Positions 56,301 to 64,000 of a DNA stretch of 64,000 nucleotides are shown one piece after another. The DNA lies in the NCBI GenBank assembly GCA_029255685.2, contig CM055315.2, forward strand, positions 71,515,681 to 71,579,680. The letters run 5' to 3'. The notes beneath the pieces are model-generated. The model was not told the DNA's origin. It saw only the letters and a list, made by a program, of their open reading frames with translations, and searched no databases. The position numbers were made by a program, and so were the translations under genes. Position 1 is the stretch's first letter, and every line of letters starts with the position of its first letter. This DNA is from Silene conica. Its lineage: Eukaryota; Streptophyta; Magnoliopsida; Caryophyllales; Caryophyllaceae.

Positions 56301-57794
56301 AAGCTGAGATTAGAGATGGTGGGTAGTGGTTTCGATTGGTTAGCTGCTATGACTGCCGAGCCGTCTTTATATTGGGAGATTCGCCAGAGTTTGCCTTCAG
56401 ATGCCGATTTCAAGAAGTTCGAGGCCAAGATTTCGAGTGGTGTTGCACCTGACTTGGTGATTGATGCTGATGGTTTCCTTAGGTTCCGTGGTAGGATGTA
56501 TGTTCCTGATGTGCCAAATTTGAGGAAGAAGGTTCTTGATGAGGCTCATTTGTCACCGTATTCCGTTCATCCAGGAGGAGAGAAGATGCACAAGGATTTG
56601 AGACTTATGTTTTGGTGGCCTGGTATGAAGAAGGAGATCTTGGATTATGTTAGTAGGTGCTTGACTTGTCAACAAGTCAAGATAGAGCATAGGAGACCTG
56701 GTGGTTTGCTACAGCCGCTTCCCGTTCCTCAGTGGAAGTGGGAGTGCATATCTATGGATTTTGTTACTGCTTTGCCTAAGACTGTGGGAGGCAAAGATGC
56801 GATTTGGGTTATTGTTGATCGTCTAACTAAGTGCGCCAGATTCGTGCCGATCAGAGAGACATGGGATATGGATCGTTTAGCTAGGGCTTATATTGCTGAG
56901 ATAGTCCGATATCATGGTGTCCCGAGGGAGATAGTTTCAGATCGTGATCCGAGGTTTTGTTCCAGGTTCTGGAAGGCTTTGCAGGAGGCTATGGGTAGCC
57001 GTTTGTTGATGAGTACTGCTTTTCATGCCGCGACCGATGGTCAGTCCGAGAGGGCTATACAGACATTAGAGGATTTGCTCCGTGCTTGTGCCCTTGATTT
57101 TCAGAGTTCTTGGGAGCAGTGTTTGCCGTTGGTAGAGTTTTCTTACAACAACAGTTATCATGCTTCCATTGGTATGGCTCCGTACGAGGCTCTTTATGGT
57201 AGGAAGTGCCGTAGTCCGATTTGTTGGGACCAGGCTAGTGACGTTCGTGACCTAGGACCGGACCAGTTAGCTGTTACTATTGATCAGGTTCAGCTTATCA
57301 GAGGTAGGATGAAGGCCGCACAGGACCGGCAGAAATCCTATGCTGATGTTCGCCGTAGACCCTTAGAGTTTGAGGTGGGTGATCGAGTTTTCTTGAGAGT
57401 TTCCCCGATGAAGGGCGTCAAAAGGTTTGGAGTTAAGGGCAAGTTGAGCCCTAAGTATATTGGACCTTTTGAGATCGTGAAGAGGATTGGTGCTGCTGCT
57501 TACCGATTGGACTTGCCTCCTAGTTTGGGCAAGGTTCATAGCGTTTTCCACGTTTCCCAGCTCCGCAGATACATTAGTGACCCGAGTCATGTTTTGCCTA
57601 GAGAGATCGAGAACTTGGAGCCGAGTCTTGCTTTCGAGGAGCGTCCTGGGAAGATCCTTGACCGTCAGGATAGGAAGCTTAGGAGCAAGGTGGTGCCGCT
57701 AGTGAAGATCCTTTGGCGTTGCGGTGATGTTGAGGAGCAGACGTGGGAGACTGAGGCATCGATGCGTATCGCGCATCCTTCTCTTTTCGATTGA
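53358..57794 (+). CDS. Chromovirus Gag-Pol polyprotein, 1,478 residues
   Basis: ATG 53358 is the first of the frame. Gag core about 55-230; two zinc-knuckle-like motifs 279-312 ([14 protein letters not shown] and [14 protein letters not shown]); protease FDTGAS with D369; reverse transcriptase about 575-770 with [21 protein letters not shown] and active site FIDD (702-705); RNase H about 845-960 with D851 and TDHKSL; integrase with HHCC finger about 1064-1104 and catalytic D1134, D1195, E1231; then [14 protein letters not shown] and a chromodomain about 1421-1478 ([26 protein letters not shown]). No stops, no frameshifts. The chromodomain is thought to direct integration to particular chromatin. 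All enzymes look functional. Confidence 0.96.
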   Translation: MVRPRAADNIVLQAIQHLLETQRQQAENVPPPPPPGGETNRPGSFSWIASQMSRSHVRTYGGEADPVALTEWFREMEKSFTLYSVVREDRVRLAAHFLTLEADRWWALTGPTAILDPMFDWEAFKDRIEARFYPKELRSQRLKEFMDLKQGKMTVQEFTDKFNQLAHFASRFVRDEAERVYFYRGKLGPRIESMVRRDSTSFVEVYDDAIWAESSIRAIDAETRAATSSVTPHQRSVYQGKRPFVPSTSSPSSQKKRFERFSAPVAKTTFHTNTASIVCRRCGKPLHPGFDCFKNAYKCYTCNGYGHRSFDCPEKDTVLGKAATAAAATRGGKPNGKIFVMTRAEAEAHPDIVAGIFSVLGAECLILFDTGASLSFISTQFADRLALESSLVEETSISLPSGDVFSCSSSHRDVPIIIGQATFPADLLRFPLEEFDIILGMDWLSRYHARFECRDQKICLRSSSGVRVSYRGTRPQRGVRVISSMKASHLLRKGCQAFLCVVTAAKPSLPKLEDVAIVREYPDVFPDDLPGIPPERDVEFTIELVPGTGPISKAPYRMALPELKELKQQLEEMIEKGFIRPSASPWGAPVLFVKKKDGSMRLCIDYRELNRVTVKNQYPLPRIDDLFDQLRGASRFSKIDLRSGYHQIPVREADIAKTAFRTRYGHFEFVVMPFGLTNAPAIFMDQMNRTFSEYLDTCVVVFIDDILIYSKTDEEHAEHLRLILGILRRQKWFAKFSKCEFWLSKVAFLGHVISSEGVMVDPAKIEAVVDWESPKDVGEIRSFLGLAGYYRRFVEDFSRLARPMTQLLKKEAKFVWTDKCESSFQELKTRLTSAPVLALPEIGVDFDVYCDASMLGLGCVLMQSGKVIAYSSRQLRVHEVNYPTHDLELAAVVHALKMWRHYLIGSHCRIFTDHKSLKYIFTQKDLNMRQRRWLELVKDYDIELLYHEGKANVVADALSRKTSHSMSAMRVLPDELCSEFRKLRLEMVGSGFDWLAAMTAEPSLYWEIRQSLPSDADFKKFEAKISSGVAPDLVIDADGFLRFRGRMYVPDVPNLRKKVLDEAHLSPYSVHPGGEKMHKDLRLMFWWPGMKKEILDYVSRCLTCQQVKIEHRRPGGLLQPLPVPQWKWECISMDFVTALPKTVGGKDAIWVIVDRLTKCARFVPIRETWDMDRLARAYIAEIVRYHGVPREIVSDRDPRFCSRFWKALQEAMGSRLLMSTAFHAATDGQSERAIQTLEDLLRACALDFQSSWEQCLPLVEFSYNNSYHASIGMAPYEALYGRKCRSPICWDQASDVRDLGPDQLAVTIDQVQLIRGRMKAAQDRQKSYADVRRRPLEFEVGDRVFLRVSPMKGVKRFGVKGKLSPKYIGPFEIVKRIGAAAYRLDLPPSLGKVHSVFHVSQLRRYISDPSHVLPREIENLEPSLAFEERPGKILDRQDRKLRSKVVPLVKILWRCGDVEEQTWETEASMRIAHPSLFD

Positions 57795-57845
57795 GGTATA
57801 GTATATAGATTTATATCCGTTCGAGTTTCGAGGACGAAACTTTTT

Positions 57846-57859
57846 GAAGTTGGGGTGAT
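57846..57859 (+). promoter_or_regulatory. Polypurine tract of the chromovirus
   Basis: GAAGTTGGGGTGAT directly before the 3' LTR, a typical chromovirus tract interrupted by T. Confidence 0.75.
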
Positions 57860-60809
57860 TGTAACATCCCGTATTTTCGTAAAATCTAATTTAAGCGTTT
57901 TTAAATTATTTTAAGTAATAAAATAATAATTTAATAATTTATTTCGAAAGGTTTTAATATAATAGGTAAGATCCGTCTTAAGAACCTCAAGTCCTTAAGA
58001 CGAATACAATTTGGCAAGGTTAAGTTCCCGTATCTTAAATATCCGTTCAAATGTCCGACCCGTTTAATTGACCCGGAAAGGACAGTCCATAAAACCCCCC
58101 ATAAACCCTTCCATCGACACAATTGCATCCCCTTCATTTCATTTCACTGTAAACATAATCCTCACAAAACCTCCATTTTATTCATCTCTTTTTGAGGAAT
58201 TCTTCATCATCCGTCGATCAAATTGAGGTAACGATAACATTTCCGGAATCCTTGTTCAATTTCCAATCCATCTATCACTTCCGTTTCTCAATTCCTCCAT
58301 TTCGAAAATTGGCCTGTTTTACACAAACTCCGTTTTTGTGTTCTTAAACCCGTTTTTCATGTTTGTAGGTGAAGGATTGGACAACCCGGACATCGATAGC
58401 TACATTGTGGAGGAAGATCTCTAGCCGGAAAGCTTGAAAGGTGACGATAATGAGAAACTCGGCCTTTATGTGTATATTAGCACTTTTGTTGTGTTTCTTA
58501 TGTTGATTCTGATTTTTGTTAAAATATGTTGTTTAACGGACTTAGTATCATGTTTAGGATGTTGAATATGTGGAGAATTCATACCTAAAGATGTTGTTTT
58601 ATGTTCATATGTGATTTCAGTTTTTCTCAAAGTTCAGACGGATACATTGATTTTATCATTTGAGGATTGTTATGGGATTTGATGCTGGTAGAAAGTAATG
58701 TTGAATGATTAGAAATGTTGGGCAAATCATATTGTAGCAATCATTGAAGTTTTGGAGTCGATTTGTGATGTTTCCGTTTAAGCTGAAAATCCCGATTTTG
58801 CGTATCAGGCTCTCTGAGCCGGTCGACCGACCGGCCGCCGGTCGACCGGCTGGGAGCGTGTCTTGGTATTTTTCGTATTTCGTAGAAACTTGGCTTGGGA
58901 CTGCCAGCCGGCCGACCGGCTGCCTGCCGACCGGCTGGTGGTCACTTATGATGTGTTTGTGTCGTTTTGCGCGAACTTAGGAAAGAAAGGGAGCCCAGCC
59001 GGCAGACCGGCCGCCTGCCAGCCGGCTGGGAGTGCATGTGGGTTGGTTTACGAATTAGTGAAGGCAAGGGAAATGGGTTCCCAGCCGGCCGACCGGCTGC
59101 CTGCCGACCGGCTGGGAGGCCTTTGTGTTGTTTCGTTTTGGAAAAGAAAGAAGGAAGGCTGAGAGGTCACCAGCCGGCCGACCGGCTGCCTGCCGACCGG
59201 CTGGGGACCCCTGTAGGCTATTTTGAGGTTTTCGTAATTTGATTGTAACTTTCAAACGGTTAATCGGTTTTACTTGAAACTTGTTTTGTGTACCTTTGAC
59301 ATGTATTTGAGGTCCCCGGAGGATGGGCAACATTATATTGGGTTCGGGAATAGGGTAAGGATAGAGACCCCCCGGTCGGGCAACCGAAAGGGAAACCGGC
59401 TCTCCCTCATCTTAGTTCTCGAGGTCAATTAAGTGTTGATTAGAAGTTAAAGGTAGAACTATAGAGTAGTTCATAGACTTGAATGATATTGTTTTGATGC
59501 GTATTAAGTTATGCCTAAAGCTGGCCTCTGAACTTAATACGTGAACTGTTTGTCGTGTATGGGAACATGCGTTGAGTTTTCGCCTCTGAGTTCCATACAT
59601 GTCTGTTTGTCGTGTCTGGGACATGCGTTGAGTTTTCGCCTCTGAGTCCAGACATGTATGTGTGATCGCGTCAGGACATGCCTTAAGCTGGCCTCTGAGT
59701 CTGACGAGTAGAGCAACTGCACGACGGGGCAGTCAGGTTGTCATACCTTACCCGGAGTGCAGGTGTTTGGTGCTAGAACATGCGTTGAGTTTTCGCCTCT
59801 GAGTCTAGTATCTTGTAATGTGGTAGGGGAACATGCATTGAGTTTTCGCCTCTGAGTTCCTTACTTGTGATAGTGAATTGAATGTTAGTCCATGCGTTGA
59901 GTTTTCGCCTCTGAGTCTAATGTTCAGTGATAGCCGGTCCATGCGTTGAGTTTTCGCCTCTGAGTCCTTGCTTGATATTGTGAACTTGGTATTTAGGTTA
60001 TGCGTTAAGATGTCGCCTCTGAACCTTTATACTTGCTGAATTATTTAGTACCTAGGTTATGCGTTAAGATGTCGCCTCTGAACCTTTGTACTTGTTGTTT
60101 TATATCTGCTTGCCTTGATGATGGTACAGTGTCAGATATGTATAGTATGTTATTGTTGTTATATGAGTTGTGGTTAAATCATCCAAGGCATTGGATGACT
60201 CTTAGTTCGGTTTCATAAATAATTGGATTGAAAGACCCCCCGACTGGGTAACCAGTAGGGAAACCGGCTCTCCCTCCTATTTGTTTATGAAGTTAGTTGA
60301 GAGTCGTGCATGATATTCGCATGATAGTAAGAGATCAGATGCTGAGATGTTTATGCTTCACATGTTGATATATGTTGGAGTGTTCTGTATTGTTTATATG
60401 TTACGTGTTGTCACAAAAGGTGGCTAGGAGAACTCTAGTCACTCCCCACTGATTGTGGCGTACATGTTTTCATGTATGTAGGTACATGCAGGGTTGCAGA
60501 TCGGGGTTACAGGAGAGCTAGCGAGTGATGATCCATTCATCAGTTGACTTACCCGTTTACGCTTAGCTAGACTCTTAGACTTTTGTTGTTTTTGTTTTGG
60601 TGCCGGTAGGGATGTTCCATCCCCGGCTGATGTATTTATTTTATGTTTCAGTTTGATACTTAGTACTGTTACTTATCTATTTGGTTTCAGTTTCAGTATA
60701 CGTTTCAGTCTAAGACTTCTCGCATGTTTCATCTTTAAAAAGTTTTATTTCCGCTGCATTTTTGGTACTTTTATGTGTTTATATTTCCGCTTTCGCGAGG
60801 GGTTTTACA
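57860..60809 (+). repeat. 3' LTR of the chromovirus
   Basis: A 2,950-bp copy of the 5' LTR. Differences include T/G at 51735 versus its partner and changes within several stem-loop units; unit 3 is fully paired here (GTCTGGGAC/GTCCAGAC) but has one changed base in the 5' LTR. Confidence 0.96.
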
Positions 60810-60814
60810 TAGCA

Positions 60815-60896
60815 TGCATGGTTACTACTGTTTACTATATATTAAAATCAATAATACAAAGAAGGGAGAAGGTTGTTATCCTATTGTGTTTTAACA
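60815..60896 (+). repeat. 3' LTR of the Ale-type element, last 82 bp
   Basis: It continues 50147-50241 after the chromovirus and ends GTTTTAACA followed by the GATAT duplication. Two substitutions relative to the 5' LTR. Confidence 0.93.
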
Positions 60897-60901
60897 GATA
60901 T

Positions 60902-61964
60902 ATACATATATATAAATGTGGAAGTTGTTGAATCATTGTAGGGTTCTAGAATAAAAGAATAAAAATTGATCTCCTAAATTACGAAACCCAATTAAAGACT
61001 ACAGTCATAATTCAACTAACAATTTTTTATTAGTATTATTTATTAGTATTACTTGTAACCAATGAAATCGCCGGAAAAAAATCTAATTGGTAGAATATTT
61101 ATGAAATATTGCATGGATATTTACGATTAGTATATGGTAAACGATTCTGATAGAATATTTATTATATATGGTAAATGATTCTGATTGGATGTTACCAATA
61201 TTAGTTGTATATGGCATACGTTTTTATTCTGATTGGTAGAATATTAATATATTTTTATACCAATATTATCACGATTCTGATTTAGGATATTTTCAATGTG
61301 CTATTTATTATATTGGTAAAACATTTTATGGTAGACGACACTATTGGTAGAATATTTATGGAAAATTGCATGAATATTTAGGATTAGTATATGGTAAACG
61401 ATTCTAATAGAATATTTATTATATATGGTAAACGATTCTGATTGGATGTTACCAATATTAGTTGTATATAGCATACGTTTTTATTCTGACTGATAGAATA
61501 TTAATATATTTGTATATGACACCTAAAATATAGGTATTTAATTTGGTATCATTTATTAAATCATAACTTAGATGCTACACGTTTTTCTGCGGTTGGAATA
61601 TTGACTTGCCATATGTACACGGTTTTATTATTTATGGAATATGCCTCAAGATAATATGAATCAATTTATAATGTTTTATCAAATTATTATATTCTTAGAC
61701 GGTTATCACAATCAAATGAGCATATTTAATATGGAATAAATCATAGATATGAAGTACACGATTTTATCATTTATAGAATATTTTTTTTATTCGATTTAAT
61801 TATTAAATAAAGCATAGAATATATGATGTGGCATAAATCAGACATCCTGATTGGTCTACGAAACATAAATTTCTGAGGGTGAATGTGAGGGTGAGAAATA
61901 CTAAACGCTGAAACGATATTGCGCCACGTCAGCTAAAATACATTTTGCTTTTATAGTAATAATG
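60902..61964. other. AT-rich non-coding DNA (right Helitron interior)
   Basis: No gene seen. It contains a 257-bp-period duplication (61087-61521) and ends in the Helitron-like 5' terminus. Confidence 0.5.
61087..61521. repeat. Direct duplication, about 178-bp copies with 257-bp period
   Basis: TTGGTAGAATATTTATG at 61087 recurs at 61344, and both continue through GATTAGTATATGGTAAACGA, GATTCTGATTGGATGTTACC and GCATACGTTTTTATTCTGA with few changes. Confidence 0.85.
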
Positions 61965-61965
61965 A
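61918..61965 (-). other. Helitron-like 5' terminus
   Basis: On the minus strand, from 61965: TC, then TTACTATAAAAGCAAAAT and GCTGACGTGGCGC. Plant Helitron 5' ends often read TCTA...ACTATTATAAAAGC followed by GACGTGGC. The base outside is A. Confidence 0.6.
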
Positions 61966-62356
61966 TTAGTTTATTTAAAAATGGGTTAATTTGGTAAAGT
62001 TAGTGTAATTGATTTAGGTTAATAGATAATTAGTTAGAAAATTTGATCTAGGATAGTGTCAATTAGATAGAAAAAATGACCTAGGATAATAGCCGGTTAG
62101 ATAGAAAAATTGACCTAGGATAGTTGCCAATAATTTGTTGTTGTTGTTGATAATTGTTAGTGTTGGTAGTTGGTAATTGTTAATTGTTGTTGATAGTTGT
62201 TAGTTGTTAGTTGTTAATTTTGAATTATTAATTGTTAATTGTTGTTGATAATTGTTAATTGCTAGTTGTTAATTGCTGACTATTGTTATTGTTGTTACTT
62301 TTGTTGATAATTGTTAGTTATTGATAATTCTTAATTGTTAAATGTTGACCTAGCAC
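61966..62356. repeat. Low-complexity TTG/TTA-rich DNA
   Basis: Imperfect GTTGTTGATAATTGTTAATTG units over about 230 bases (62130-62345) after AT-rich sequence. No gene. Confidence 0.8.
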
Positions 62357-62360
62357 CTGT

Positions 62361-62393
62361 TCAAAAATTGCTCATTAGGAGTAATTTTTGAAT
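62361..62393. repeat. Short hairpin
   Basis: TTCAAAAATTGCTC and GAGTAATTTTTGAA pair with one mismatch around a 5-base loop. Confidence 0.8.
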
Positions 62394-62416
62394 AACCCCG
62401 TTTTGGGACTGTCTTT

Positions 62417-62629
62417 GTACGTTTCAAGTCATTTAGGTAGCAAACAGATACTTGTGATTTTTTAATGAGGGCAAAATTCGGTGACAATTCCTTTAATATT
62501 CTTCGAATAAGTATATGTACTAATTATATAATCCGTATTTTGTATTTGGAGAATAAAGGGGAATTGCTGCCGAATTTTGTCCTCATTAATACATAACAAT
62601 TGCGTGTTTGCTAATGACTTGAAATGTAC
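62417..62629. repeat. Foldback with about 85-bp arms (MITE-like or hairpin RNA precursor)
   Basis: Bases 62417-62505 and 62545-62629 are imperfect reverse complements; shared words are GTACRTTTCAAGTCATT, GCAAACA, TTAATGAGGRCAAAATTCGG and AATTCC. The loop is about 40 bases. It might be a small transposon or a transcribed hairpin; the sequence cannot tell. Confidence 0.6.
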
Positions 62630-62706
62630 ATTGATGGGTTTGTTGGAATGATAAGGACCTAATTCAAAGACGATTTAATTTGTTGACAACAATTATATAT
62701 TGATTG

Positions 62707-63833
62707 TGTAACACCCTCACAATCTAAAGCCTTTAGGTAGGACCATCAGACTATGGGGACATTACCATCTCAGTTTCCTGAGGTGTGATAATCAAGATAA
62801 ACAACATTGTATTAATTATTATAAAGTTTAACAAATGTATGAATACAACCAAACGTCAAAAAGTATAAAGAATATCGAAAACATCTATGTATAAGTATGC
62901 GGAAGCTAAAGCTACGACTCTTCTAGGTGATGTGTGATCTCATCCATCCCACATGCTAGAAAGCATCATCCACAACGCACCTGAGACTCTGCTCACCAAT
63001 ACACGGATCATCACAGTAAAACAACAACAAGCGTCAGAAACTGTTGTAATAAGACGATTACAATATAATAGCATAAACTGCAATCTGATAATCACCAATA
63101 ACTGATATCACTGTCACACAACCAAATGACGGCCTTTTGCCCCACACCAATTCCCCCACTTACCGCAGCAAGGGGTACCTACACCATTAATGTGCACATC
63201 CTCTCTGTGTCGGGTCCCACGAAGAGCAATCGTAGGAGTGATATCAGTTTCCCGCAACGGTCCCACAAATTATGTTTCCAATCTCAATAACCATACAATA
63301 ATGCAGTGATATAAGATAATACGACGGTATCGTCACAATCAATATTACACAGAAACATAGTAGGGAACCCCTACCTCAATAGCAAGTATAGTAGGATGGA
63401 ATGCACAATAGTCCTACCAACGTTCCTCTACGAATCCTCCTCCTAAGGATTATATAAATACGAATTAATTACTAAACAACCATAAACGATGATAAAAATG
63501 CGATAGGGTAACAGTTATTTGATAGAATACGGGCTAGCTAGATGATCGGCGCGTCTAAACCTTTGCTAACACTCTTGAAGGATTTGAAAGAGAGAAAGGG
63601 GAACGGGGATTAGGATTTTGTCTTTTTCTGGTTTAGGTAAATGGGGTTTTTAACCTTGGTTTAAGCTTTATAATAACCACGGTCTGACGTCTGGAAAGAC
63701 ACACTCAGCCGAGTACGACCTACTCGGTCGAGCTGCACTTACTCGGCCGAGTACAACTTAGTCGGCCGAGTATATATGACCTACTCGGCCGAGTTGGTTC
63801 ACAACTCAACATCTATAAAGGAGGGGTGTTACA
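62707..63833 (-). mobile_element. Solo LTR (minus orientation) with target duplication GATTG
   Basis: 1,127 bp from TGTAACACCC to GGGTGTTACA, flanked by GATTG on both sides (62702-62706 and 63834-63838). On the minus strand a palindrome cluster (63700-63800), a TATAAAG (about 63671-63665), a leader-like stretch and blocks shared with 11943-12935 follow in order. Neither an internal region nor a partner is present, so it arose by LTR-LTR recombination. Confidence 0.88.
63705..63800. repeat. Cluster of ACTCGGCCGAGTA-type palindromes
   Basis: Five copies or variants: CAGCCGAGTAC, TACTCGGTCGAG, TACTCGGCCGAGTAC, AGTCGGCCGAGTA and TACTCGGCCGAGT, near the 5' end of the minus-strand solo LTR. Confidence 0.85.
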
Positions 63834-63838
63834 GATTG

Positions 63839-64000
63839 ATGATATGGTTTTTTTGTGTATTATATTTGATAGTTAATTGATAATTGTCAATTGATTGATG
63901 ATTTGAATGTAGATACATAATAAGATGAAAAGATTCGAACGACAGTGGATGTATGAAATAAAGATTAGATGAGAAAAAGAAACTTAATCTTGAATTTGCA
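63839..64000. other. AT-rich DNA, nothing recognised
   Basis: No gene, repeat boundary or RNA was seen. Confidence 0.5.

Larger units (their letters stand above)
50242..60809 (+). mobile_element. Tekay/Del-like chromovirus (Ty3/gypsy), apparently intact
   Basis: Target duplication TAGCA is perfect (50237-50241 and 60810-60814). LTRs are 2,950 bp each and differ at about 14 positions by eye. Primer site, polypurine tract and one uninterrupted 1,478-codon Gag-Pol with all catalytic residues and a C-terminal chromodomain are present. Domain order protease, reverse transcriptase, RNase H, integrase defines Ty3/gypsy; the chromodomain defines a chromovirus. It sits in the 3' LTR of the Ale-type element. 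Confidence 0.96.
17397..60896 (+). mobile_element. Ale/Retrofit-type Ty1/copia element, host of four nested insertions
   Basis: The element's own sequence is 17397-18911, 30422-31321, 39953-40513, 48624-50241 and 60815-60896, about 4,676 bp. Target duplication GATAT is perfect (17392-17396 and 60897-60901). LTRs are 177 bp and begin TAATAG and end TTAACA. Domain order gag, protease, integrase, reverse transcriptase, RNase H defines copia; short LTRs, small size and motifs such as CDSDWGKCPESRRS suggest the Ale/Retrofit lineage. The two LTRs differ at about two positions. Besides the insertions it has a frameshift in integrase, a stop near 40065 and a frameshift before RNase H. Confidence 0.95.
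14908..61965 (-). mobile_element. Probable non-autonomous Helitron, split by the LTR-element nest
   Basis: Read on the minus strand, the left end is a Helitron 3' terminus: hairpin CCCGTG/CACGGG (14919-14936), eight bases, then CTAG (14908-14911) with T beyond. The right end (61965 leftward) starts TC and continues TTACTATAAAAGCAAAAT and GCTGACGTGGCGC, like plant Helitron 5' ends, with A just outside. The A|T insertion context fits at both ends. About 3.5 kb of its own AT-rich sequence (14908-17391 and 60902-61965) holds no Rep/helicase frame. The pairing of these two ends is inferred. Confidence 0.55.

Overview
The window is nuclear DNA from a flowering plant, almost certainly a eudicot. It is AT-rich and built almost entirely from transposable elements: plant-type Ty1/copia and Ty3/gypsy LTR retrotransposons primed by initiator tRNA-Met, LINE remnants with a plant RNase H domain, a MITE, CACTA-like and Helitron-like sequence, and one nuclear tRNA-Phe gene. 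The frequent TACTCCGTA words and TACTCGRCCGAGTA-type palindromes remind me of Caryophyllales genomes, but that is only an impression. I see no ordinary host protein-coding gene.

Layout. 1-1244: 3' part of a gypsy-type LTR. 1265-1620: foldback MITE. 1636-2432: decayed LINE 3' end with A-rich tail. 2433-4845: unassigned DNA with a 24-base G run. 4850-4922: tRNA-Phe(GAA), minus strand. 5045-5245: second LINE RNase H scrap. 5263-11763: complete but dead copia element A (minus strand, TSD TTATC). 11943-12935: solo LTR; about 13250-14060: partial LTR of what looks like the same family. 14085-14890: CACTA-like subterminal repeats and a CAC-rich stretch. 14908-61965: probable Helitron (minus strand) that hosts a nest of LTR elements. 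61966-64000: low-complexity DNA, a foldback and a second solo LTR (62707-63833, TSD GATTG).

The nest. An Ale/Retrofit-type copia element (17397-60896, about 4.7 kb of its own sequence, TSD GATAT) carries four independent LTR-element insertions, each with a perfect 5-bp target duplication: a Sirevirus-type copia (18912-30416, CCGGT) in the protease region; copia element C (31322-39947, minus strand, GTTTT) in integrase; a gag-only element D (40514-48618, GCACT) between integrase and reverse transcriptase; and an apparently intact Tekay/Del-like chromovirus (50242-60809, TAGCA) in the 3' LTR. Removing the four insertions rejoins the Ale element almost base for base.

Relations between elements. 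The chromovirus looks autonomous. The Sirevirus has almost identical LTRs but a gag-pol with several stops, so it was probably moved in trans; its extra env-position reading frame is open. Element C has a long open frame but has lost catalytic aspartates in both integrase and reverse transcriptase. Element D encodes only Gag and shares end signals with C.

Most unusual structure. The chromovirus LTR holds ten stem-loops with a conserved loop and stems that differ between units but usually stay complementary. They are flanked by small stems with GNRA-type tetraloops. A related LTR at 1-1244 has its own hairpin array and the same flanking structures. All pairings, LTR differences and ages were judged by eye.
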